Shown: positions 30,035 to 36,109 of the stretch, piece by piece
Numbering within the stretch: position 1 is the first letter of the stretch
How the letters are laid out: each line of letters starts with the position of its first letter
Assembly: GCA_018385395.1 (NCBI GenBank)
Contig: JAHBAD010000106.1
Span: 1-36,109, forward strand
Length of the DNA: 36,109 nt
Direction of reading: 5' to 3'
From: Treponema sp.
GTDB lineage: Bacteria; Spirochaetota; Spirochaetia; Treponematales; Treponemataceae
The notes under the pieces: model-generated
The model's input: only the letters and a program-made list of their open reading frames with translations
Told to the model about the DNA's origin: nothing
The model's database searches: none
Translations under genes and position numbers: made by a program

Positions 30035-32737
30035 ATGGCAGAAAATTTAATCGAATCAGTTCAGGAAAAACTGAAAGAAGAAACCTGGACACGCGCAACT
30101 ATCACAAACTTCACATCAACAAGTTTGAATGAACTGGCTGGTTTTGTTGACAAGGCAAAATCAGAAGGTGTAACAGATGAAATAATTGCCGCATGTTATG
30201 AACATCTGGCACACACAAAAGACAGTGTAAGCGCCCTTTACCTTGCAGGTATGCTTTCTCTTTACAAGGGAAATCTTGATGACACATGTCTCGAAACTCT
30301 TACAGACATTCTTCTTAAAAACCACAAAGAACAGATTGTAATTTCTCTCTGTGACTCAATTCTTGAAACAGAACAGAACAACAAGTTTGCACTCCGCACT
30401 CTTGCTGAAATCAAAAAATCTGAAAACAACGAAGAATACTGGGACCTTTATAACAAAATCGTAAAAATCGACTTTGAAGAATGTGAACTGGTTAAGCTCC
30501 TGGCAGAACACTACGAAGAACTCGGTGACAACGATATGGCCATTGAATTCTACAAAAAGGCCCTTCTCCGCTATGTAAACGCAAAAAACCTTACTGCAAT
30601 CAAAGAAATCTGGGTAAAACTCGTTGCTACAATCCCAGCTGAAATCGACTTCTTCCAGCTTGTTCGCCGCAAGATTGCAAAAACAATGGGAGAAATCAAA
30701 ACAACAACTCTCATGCAGGAACTGTACGGATGGTACAAAGACAACAAGAAATGGGATATTGCAATTGATATCCTTAAACAGAATCTTTCTGTAGATTCTC
30801 ATGATACATGGGCACGTAAAGAAATCGTAGACTGTTACAGAGGTAAATATGCAGGTCACAGCCACCTGGAAGACTACATCCGTCAGTCAAACCTTACAGC
30901 TTCTTATCGTGATGTATTCGAAGCTATCAGTGATTTCGAAAAACACATCGCTTTCGACACAGGTTCTTTTGTATTCCACAAGAACTGGGGTGTTGGTAAG
31001 ATTATGAGTCTTGAAAATGACGTTCTTAAAATCAACTTCGGTAAAAAGAACGGCGAACACGAAATGAGCCTTAAAATGGCTGTTTCTGCTCTTAAACCAC
31101 TTTCAAAGAAACACATCTGGGTTCTTAAAGCAACAAAAAAACCTGAAGTACTTAAAGAAAAAATCAAGAAGGACCATGCATGGACTCTCAAAACAATCAT
31201 CCAGAGTTTTGACAACTCATGTGACTTCAAACGCATCAAAGCTGAACTTGTTCCATCTATCCTTACAGCAAGTGAATGGACTTCATGGAACTCAAAAGCA
31301 AAGAAGATTCTTGAAACAGACTCTCTCTTTGGTGTAGATGCAAATGACATCAACTCATACGTAGTGCGTGATCATGAGCTTTCTCCTGAAGAAAAACTTT
31401 CAAACGAATTCAAAGCACAGAAACAGTTCTTCGCCCGCGTTGACATCCTCATGCGCTTCTTCAACTCAGAACTTACAGATAAAACTTCTGATCTGTTCGC
31501 CGAAATGTATACATACTTCACAAGCTCTCTGAAGAGCATTTCTCACGTTGATGAAAAAATCGTAACTTCATACCTGGTAGTAAGAACACTTTCAAAAGCA
31601 GACAAAATGTTTGATTTCCAGTGCTCTGAAACTTTTGAACAGATTTACAGAAGAATTGAAGATCCACGCGACATGTACGATCTTCTTAAAGATACAAAAG
31701 ACACAAACCTTAAAGCAGAATTCATTGAATGCGTAAAAATGCTTCCAAACTGGGTAGATGAATACATCCGTCTCTTCCCTAGAGTTCTGTCAAAAGACAT
31801 GCTGGCAACACTGCTTAAAGAAGGACACAAAGACGACGTTCAGAAACTTGTTCGTACAGCATTTGACAGTTACCGAGATTTCCGCGAAACAGTACTTTTC
31901 TTCTTCAAAGAATGCCAGAAGGAAGTTTGGTACAACGAAGCTGGTGTTTCATACGAAAAACAGCTCATTACTCTTATCAACATCATTGAACTTGCTTTCC
32001 GCGAAATCAACAGCCATGTAAATACAACAGAAAACAAGAAAATCCAGAAAAACGCACAGATTCTGCTTTTCGAAAACGAATCTCTTTACAACTACATGTT
32101 CTCTAACGATGAAAACACAGTTAAGAAAATGTATACTCTGGTAAATGATATTGCAGACCTTGATCCAACAATCAAAGCTAAGATGCGTAAACGTATTCTG
32201 GAAAAATATCCTGACTTCAAGTTCCAGATTTCTGAAGAAAAAGCAGCAACTGCAACAGCTAAGGGTATGATTGTTACAAAAGCTAAGCTGGACGAAAAGA
32301 AAGCCCTGCTTAAAGACATTCAGGAAGTTCAGATGCCTGAAAATGCAAAAGACATTGCCGTTGCAAAAGAAAAAGGTGACTTGAAAGAAAACGCTGAATA
32401 CCATGCTGCAAGAGAAAAGCAGAATCTTCTTGGAAAAGAAGTTTCACGTCTTCAGAGTGAACTTAACCGTGCCGTTGTATTTGACCCGACAACTCTTACA
32501 ACAGCTATGATTTCTTTCGCTACAGTGGTCACACTTACAGACAATGTTTCTGGAAATGATGAAACATACACAATCCTTGGACCATGGGAATCAGACCCAG
32601 ATTCAGGAATCATTTCCTATATGTCTCCATTCGGAAGCAAACTGATGGACAAAAAAGTTGGTGAAAAACTTTCTTTCACAATCAACGAACACAAATACGA
32701 TTACACTGTAAAAGCTATCACAGCTGCAAAAATATAA
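30035..32737 (+). CDS. greA: Long GreA-family transcription elongation factor
   Basis: The last ~165 of 900 residues are a complete GreA: a coiled coil whose tip reads AKEKGDLKENAEYHAA, with the Asp and Glu that reactivate backtracked RNA polymerase, followed by the FKBP-like C-terminal domain (VTLTDNVSGNDETYTILGPW). Ahead of it lie some 730 residues of helical repeats (for example LAEHYEELGDNDMAIEFYKK near 150-170, TPR-like) and a CarD/Tudor-like stretch FHKNWGVGKIMSLENDVLKI near 310. Ordinary GreA is about 158 residues. As far as I recall, treponemes share this long form. AGGAG lies seven bases before the ATG and a strong terminator follows. The N-terminal part probably adds protein contacts. 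Confidence 0.88.
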   Translation: MAENLIESVQEKLKEETWTRATITNFTSTSLNELAGFVDKAKSEGVTDEIIAACYEHLAHTKDSVSALYLAGMLSLYKGNLDDTCLETLTDILLKNHKEQIVISLCDSILETEQNNKFALRTLAEIKKSENNEEYWDLYNKIVKIDFEECELVKLLAEHYEELGDNDMAIEFYKKALLRYVNAKNLTAIKEIWVKLVATIPAEIDFFQLVRRKIAKTMGEIKTTTLMQELYGWYKDNKKWDIAIDILKQNLSVDSHDTWARKEIVDCYRGKYAGHSHLEDYIRQSNLTASYRDVFEAISDFEKHIAFDTGSFVFHKNWGVGKIMSLENDVLKINFGKKNGEHEMSLKMAVSALKPLSKKHIWVLKATKKPEVLKEKIKKDHAWTLKTIIQSFDNSCDFKRIKAELVPSILTASEWTSWNSKAKKILETDSLFGVDANDINSYVVRDHELSPEEKLSNEFKAQKQFFARVDILMRFFNSELTDKTSDLFAEMYTYFTSSLKSISHVDEKIVTSYLVVRTLSKADKMFDFQCSETFEQIYRRIEDPRDMYDLLKDTKDTNLKAEFIECVKMLPNWVDEYIRLFPRVLSKDMLATLLKEGHKDDVQKLVRTAFDSYRDFRETVLFFFKECQKEVWYNEAGVSYEKQLITLINIIELAFREINSHVNTTENKKIQKNAQILLFENESLYNYMFSNDENTVKKMYTLVNDIADLDPTIKAKMRKRILEKYPDFKFQISEEKAATATAKGMIVTKAKLDEKKALLKDIQEVQMPENAKDIAVAKEKGDLKENAEYHAAREKQNLLGKEVSRLQSELNRAVVFDPTTLTTAMISFATVVTLTDNVSGNDETYTILGPWESDPDSGIISYMSPFGSKLMDKKVGEKLSFTINEHKYDYTVKAITAAKI

Positions 32738-32747
32738 TTGAATAAAT

Positions 32748-32785
32748 AAAAGCTGTCGGGTCATTCTGCCCGACAGCTTTTTTCT
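32748..32785 (+). terminator. Rho-independent terminator of greA
   Basis: AGCTGTCGGG pairs with CCCGACAGCT around an eight-base loop and is followed by TTTTTTCTTTTT; the AAA before the stem extends it. Confidence 0.92.
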
Positions 32786-32812
32786 TTTTAAATCACTTTT
32801 CAGGAGATTAAT

Positions 32813-33520
32813 ATGACAAAAGAAGAAGTTGCCGGAATGATTGACCACACTATCCTGGCTCCAAACATCAAAACCGCTCAGGTTGAAAAACTTTGCAAAG
32901 AAGCTGATGAAAATCACTTTGCTTCAGTTTGTGTTAATCCAAGTTTTGTAAAAATTTCTGCAGAATTATTAAAAAAATCAAGCGTAAAAGTTTGTACAGT
33001 TATCGGCTTCCCTCTTGGTGCTGTAACCACTGAAGACAAAGCCTCGGAAACAACTGTAGCAGTTGCAAATGGTGCTGATGAAGTGGATATGGTAATTGAA
33101 ATCAGTAAAGCACTTGAAGGAAACTTCTCTTATATCGAAAAGGATATCGAAGGGGTTGTAAAAGCAGCTTCTGAAGCTGGAACTAAAGTTTCAAAAAAAA
33201 TTACAGTCAAAGTTATCCTTGAAACCTGTTATCTTGATAATGAAACAATCCGTCAGTGCTGTATTGCTGCAAAAAATGCTGGTGCTGACTTTGTTAAAAC
33301 TTCAACAGGATTCGGAACTCCAAAAGCTGCCGATGGCACAAGCCTGCCAAACGGTGCCACAGCCGAACATATCCGCCTTATGCGCGAAACAGTAGGTCCT
33401 GACATGGGCGTAAAAGCTTCCGGCGGTGTCAGAACTGCAGAACAGGCAAAAGCAATGATCGAAGCCGGAGCAAACAGAATCGGTACTTCAAGCGGTATAA
33501 AAATCATGGAAACATGGTAA
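32813..33520 (+). CDS. deoC: Deoxyribose-phosphate aldolase
   Basis: DeoC cleaves 2-deoxyribose-5-phosphate to acetaldehyde and glyceraldehyde-3-phosphate, the last step of deoxynucleoside catabolism. The 235-residue TIM barrel has the Schiff-base lysine K162 in [10 protein letters not shown], the second lysine K201 in [10 protein letters not shown], and the proton-relay aspartate D92 in [14 protein letters not shown] lies before the ATG. It is separated from greA by a strong terminator, so it needs its own promoter, which is not obvious in the 75-base gap. The partner phosphorylase is at 14661-16016; the phosphopentomutase is not in the window. Confidence 0.93.
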   Translation: MTKEEVAGMIDHTILAPNIKTAQVEKLCKEADENHFASVCVNPSFVKISAELLKKSSVKVCTVIGFPLGAVTTEDKASETTVAVANGADEVDMVIEISKALEGNFSYIEKDIEGVVKAASEAGTKVSKKITVKVILETCYLDNETIRQCCIAAKNAGADFVKTSTGFGTPKAADGTSLPNGATAEHIRLMRETVGPDMGVKASGGVRTAEQAKAMIEAGANRIGTSSGIKIMETW

Positions 33521-33566
33521 TATTGCTTTTTAGAGATTTTTATTTTATATTTAAATTATTAACTTG

Positions 33567-33580
33567 CGTAATTCATTACG
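33567..33580. repeat. Palindrome CGTAAT-tc-ATTACG before the ferredoxin gene
   Basis: A perfect six-base inverted repeat with a two-base spacer ends four bases before the ferredoxin Shine-Dalgarno. It could be an operator or a small mRNA hairpin; nothing more can be said. Confidence 0.4.
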
Positions 33581-33596
33581 TTATAAGGAGTCCATC

Positions 33597-33767
33597 ATGG
33601 CATACAAAATTACTGATGCTTGTGTAAACTGCGGTGCTTGTGAATCAGAATGCCCAGTTTCAGCTATTTCTGAAAAAGACGGAGCACGTGCAATCGATGC
33701 AGGTGCATGTATTGATTGTGGAACATGTGCTTCAACATGTCCAACAGAAGCTATTGTTTCTGAATAA
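33597..33767 (+). CDS. 2[4Fe-4S] ferredoxin
   Basis: This 56-residue clostridial-type ferredoxin carries two low-potential 4Fe-4S clusters for electron transfer in anaerobic fermentation (for example with pyruvate:ferredoxin oxidoreductase or hydrogenase). The two cluster motifs are CVNCGACESECP and CIDCGTCASTCP, each CxxCxxCxxxCP. The start at 33597 is chosen because AAGGAG at 33585-33590 lies six bases upstream; an in-frame ATG at 33564 has no ribosome site and would add an unrelated 11 residues. A terminator follows, so the gene is monocistronic. Confidence 0.95.
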   Translation: MAYKITDACVNCGACESECPVSAISEKDGARAIDAGACIDCGTCASTCPTEAIVSE

Positions 33768-33789
33768 TCAATAGTCGTAAAAACACAAA

Positions 33790-33827
33790 AAGGGGCGGCC
33801 AAAATGTGACCACCCCTTATTTTTTTA
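33790..33827 (+). terminator. Rho-independent terminator of the ferredoxin gene
   Basis: AAGGGGCGG pairs with CCACCCCTT, with one C-A mismatch, followed by ATTTTTTT. The next gene starts only three bases after the T-run. Confidence 0.85.
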
Positions 33828-33829
33828 AT

Positions 33830-34039
33830 ATGAAAAAGTTCCGTTCATTTTTAAGTTTTGTTCTGATTCTGTTCCTCTGCCTTATCACAGCCTTTATTAT
33901 CGTCTGGCCCCTATGGAAATTTGCCACAACAAATGCCAGAGCTTATACCATTACTGTTCTGATAATTGCAGCACTATGGGTTATTTTTCTTTGCATGCGG
34001 AAAATCAGAAATAAAATAAAGAAAACTGATGAAAAATAA
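33830..34039 (+). CDS. Small two-helix membrane protein
   Basis: A protein of 69 residues from the ATG at 33830 with two hydrophobic helices (FLSFVLILFLCLITAFIIVW and AYTITVLIIAALWVIFLCM) and basic ends (KKFR and RKIRNKIKK), so both ends probably face the cytoplasm. No family was recognised. No Shine-Dalgarno is visible because the ferredoxin terminator sits just upstream; read-through or a promoter inside the preceding region would be needed. Its 3' end overlaps the M23 gene by 11 bases, so the two are likely coupled. Confidence 0.6.
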   Translation: MKKFRSFLSFVLILFLCLITAFIIVWPLWKFATTNARAYTITVLIIAALWVIFLCMRKIRNKIKKTDEK

Positions 34040-34964
34040 AAAAGCCGTATTACTTCCATTTTTGTTACTTCTTTTTTCATGTCTTTTTTCTTCAGAAAAA
34101 AAAATAAATATTTCCAGACTTCCAGAAATTTCATTTCTATCATCAAAAGATGAAGTTTTCAAAGAGTATACTGCCATAGTTGATGAAAACTACAAAAATC
34201 TTGCTTCGGGAAGCGAAACAATGATGCTGTTTTTCAAATGCAGAATCCAGGAAAAAACAAATCTTCTGGCTCTGGCGGCAAGATGCAATATTCCTTACGA
34301 AACAATAGCTACACTTAATCACATAGAATCAAACGGCAAAATTATTGAAGGAAATGTTATAATTCTCCCTACTGTTCCAGGATTATTCATAAATACAAAA
34401 TCAAATGATTTTCTTACAGTAATTTTACAGACAAGATGCAACGCAATTTTACAAAAAGAAAATTTATGTTATAATTTTGGTACTGAAAGTTTTATTTTTC
34501 TTCAGAATGAAAGGTTCAGTCCAACAGAAAGAGCTTATTTTCTTGATACATCCCTTGGGCTGCCTATAGATTCTTCTCAGTCTGTAATTTCATCAAGTTT
34601 CGGGCGCAGAAAAAACCCCTTCTCTGGTGAATGGAAAAACCATAACGGTGTAGATTTTGCTGCAAATGAAGGTACTCCTGTTTATGCAGTAAAAGACAGC
34701 ACAGTTTATCTTGCAAAAAATGATCCGGTTTTCGGAAATTATATAATATTAAAACACAGGGACAATGATGCTACCAGCGTTTACGCACACCTTTCTAAAA
34801 TGAACGTAAAGGCAGGACAGAAAGTAAAACGAGGTGACATTATTGGAAATGTCGGCAAAACAGGGATGGCCACTGGCCCTCACCTGCATTTTGAAATCAG
34901 ATTCGGCGGAATAGCAGAAGACCCGGAAAAATACCTTCCGGTAAAGCAAAAAAATGAAGATTAA
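34029..34964 (+). CDS. LysM-like and M23 (LytM) peptidase, probable lipoprotein
   Basis: The N-terminus is a signal sequence (AVLLPFLLLLFSC) whose Cys at residue 18 after LFS could be a spirochaete lipobox. Residues 65-115 resemble a LysM peptidoglycan-binding module (LAARCNIPYETIATLN, then KIIEGNVIILP). Residues 190-300 form an M23 domain with zinc ligands H205 and D209 (NHNGVDFAA) and H285 and H287 (GPHLHFEI), so it should be an active murein endopeptidase. It overlaps the small membrane gene by 11 bases and the next gene by 11 bases; the three form one operon. It is the second M23 gene in this window and has a different domain layout from the one at 18447. Confidence 0.83.
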   Translation: MKNKKAVLLPFLLLLFSCLFSSEKKINISRLPEISFLSSKDEVFKEYTAIVDENYKNLASGSETMMLFFKCRIQEKTNLLALAARCNIPYETIATLNHIESNGKIIEGNVIILPTVPGLFINTKSNDFLTVILQTRCNAILQKENLCYNFGTESFIFLQNERFSPTERAYFLDTSLGLPIDSSQSVISSSFGRRKNPFSGEWKNHNGVDFAANEGTPVYAVKDSTVYLAKNDPVFGNYIILKHRDNDATSVYAHLSKMNVKAGQKVKRGDIIGNVGKTGMATGPHLHFEIRFGGIAEDPEKYLPVKQKNED

Positions 34965-35931
34965 AAAAAGTATTTCAATTTTTACATTTTCTCTTTTTCT
35001 TTTAAACATACACGCAGAATCTTTCCGTATTCGTAAAGCACATGTAATCAGCCTTAAAAATGAGTTAACTGAAGTTTCTGCCGGAGAATGCAATATTTAT
35101 GATGCAGTTGCAGTTTATCTTCCGGAAGATAAGACATTTATCGAAGGAATCGAAATTAAAATGGTGATTCCGGAAAGCATTGCTTCCTGGAAAAATTCTG
35201 TAGCAGCAACTGTTTATGATAAAATCACTCCAGAACCAAAATCAAACCAGATAGATTACTCAGGAACCAGATTGTTTGTAAGCACAATTCCAGGGAAACT
35301 TTCATGGGTCCTTCAAGTTCCACTCAAAAAAGAAAATTCAATAAAAGAAAACAATTACTCAACTAAAATAGATAACATTCCTTCTTCTCAGGCAACAAAT
35401 CTTTTTGTGAAGTTTCAGCCTGTTATGAAAGGAATCCCGGAAGAAGTTCTAAATTCCAATATCACAGTAAGTGCCCGCCCTATCTTTTCTGACAAAGGCC
35501 GGCTGGAACTTAATCTTATAGGAGAAGAAACTTCTTCTGAAAATTTTTCAGTATTTATAGATGACAGTCCCGTTAATTTAAAAAAAGACATTATTCTTAA
35601 AACCGGAATGCACAACCTCTCGGTTATCTCCGAAAACTACAGAAATGAAATGCGTACTTTCGTTATTGATCAGGCAAAAACCACAAAACTTGATATTGTT
35701 CTTCGTGGCGTTGAACCGTCTTTAATCCTTGAAGCACCAGAAGGTGTTTCTATCTGGCTGGACGACATTGACTGTACAAAACAAAGGGGAAAAGAATTTA
35801 TAATCACAGAAGGTGAGCATTCCCTTAAATTCGTAATCGGCAGTTATGAAGTTGTTCGAAATATCAGTGCAATAAAAGGCAAAACCTACAAAGCATCCCT
35901 GGATGTTGACCTGTCTATCAGCGAAAATTAA
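34954..35931 (+). CDS. Secreted protein with PEGA-like C-terminal domains
   Basis: The 325-residue protein has a signal peptide (KKSISIFTFSLFLLNIHA). The C-terminal half looks like two beta-rich PEGA-type repeats: FSVFIDDSPVNLKKDIILK then GMHNLSVISENYRNE, and LILEAPEGVSIWLDD then GEHSLKFVIGSYEV. The N-terminal half is beta-rich and unrecognised. PEGA domains often occur in surface or periplasmic proteins of spirochaetes. Overlap with the M23 gene by 11 bases suggests a joint envelope function. The signal peptide is secure, the PEGA assignment is moderate and the function is unknown. Confidence 0.65.
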   Translation: MKIKKSISIFTFSLFLLNIHAESFRIRKAHVISLKNELTEVSAGECNIYDAVAVYLPEDKTFIEGIEIKMVIPESIASWKNSVAATVYDKITPEPKSNQIDYSGTRLFVSTIPGKLSWVLQVPLKKENSIKENNYSTKIDNIPSSQATNLFVKFQPVMKGIPEEVLNSNITVSARPIFSDKGRLELNLIGEETSSENFSVFIDDSPVNLKKDIILKTGMHNLSVISENYRNEMRTFVIDQAKTTKLDIVLRGVEPSLILEAPEGVSIWLDDIDCTKQRGKEFIITEGEHSLKFVIGSYEVVRNISAIKGKTYKASLDVDLSISEN

Positions 35932-36029
35932 CAGTCAAACCTTTTAAAAATAAAAAATTCTTATTTTTTTACATTTTTTTTCGAAAAACATTAAAGATTT
36001 AGGCCCCCACTGACGATATTTAAAGTACC

Positions 36030-36063
36030 AAGGGCATTTTCCCCTCCCACCCATGTCCTTGGT
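36030..36063. repeat. Interrupted hairpin near the right edge
   Basis: ACCAAGG pairs with CCTTGGT, with inner CAT/ATG, around a loop of about 15 bases rich in C. It precedes the terminator by about 15 bases and resembles the GC-rich intergenic hairpins elsewhere in the window. Confidence 0.45.
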
Positions 36064-36078
36064 TGCCTGATGGGCATG

Positions 36079-36109
36079 GGCACGGTACCCGCCGTGCCTT
36101 TTTTTTTTT
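36079..36109 (+). terminator. Rho-independent terminator at the right edge
   Basis: GGCACGG and CCGTGCC form a seven-pair stem with a six-base loop, followed by at least eleven T residues up to the window end. It probably terminates the envelope operon ending at 35931. Confidence 0.88.

Noticed and set aside
1-36109. tRNA or rRNA genes
   Set aside because: No cloverleaf with a conserved T-loop (GGTTCGA-type) and no rRNA segment was seen in the intergenic gaps.

Overview
The window looks like a chromosomal segment of a host-associated (gut or rumen type) Treponema or close relative. The grounds are the gene content: a spirochaete-type SPASM protein without the radical-SAM cysteines, a very long GreA with a helical-repeat N-terminus, a RecJ with a large insertion, and LolCDE-like export genes next to a LolA-like protein and a predicted outer-membrane barrel. 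Base composition is moderate to low GC, with strong AGGAG ribosome sites and short intergenic spaces broken by GC-rich hairpin clusters. No rRNA, tRNA, CRISPR array, phage or complete insertion sequence was seen.

Layout. 1-3.5 kb: a GH26 beta-mannanase without signal peptide, a J-domain protein, a hairpin-rich intergenic region, phosphate acetyltransferase (pta), and a frameshifted gene remnant. 3.5-4.6 kb: the azlCD branched-chain amino-acid exporter pair. 4.6-9.6 kb (minus strand): a three-gene surface-glycan operon made of a spiro-SPASM protein, a GT2-like glycosyltransferase, and an 832-residue fusion of an SpsF-like cytidylyltransferase, a PseG/SpsG-like domain and a methyltransferase. 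9.6-14.4 kb: an FGGY pentulose kinase behind a LacI-type palindromic operator, then a gene graveyard (heptad repeats, aldose-epimerase tail, orphan hicB with a hicA stub, truncated histidine kinase), then araD and recO. 14.4-22.3 kb: pyrimidine-nucleoside phosphorylase, a foldback MITE-like element, and a repair and replication run recJ - M23 peptidase - family-4 uracil-DNA glycosylase - priA. 22.4-28.9 kb: a membrane protein and a five-gene envelope export operon (ABC ATPase, two FtsX-type permeases, LolA-like carrier, barrel protein). 29-32.8 kb: a TPR protein and long greA. 32.8-36.1 kb: deoC, a 2[4Fe-4S] ferredoxin, and three envelope genes (small membrane protein, LysM-M23 peptidase, PEGA-like secreted protein), with a strong terminator at the right edge.

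Metabolically, the kinase and AraD would feed pentulose into the pentose phosphate pathway, nucleoside phosphorylase and DeoC would degrade deoxynucleosides to acetaldehyde and glyceraldehyde-3-phosphate, and Pta would serve acetate fermentation. The main unusual items are the glycan operon with its three-domain fusion, a dispersed 7-bp-period repeat family that has entered one coding sequence in frame and supplies a start codon to another, and the foldback element between deoA and recJ.
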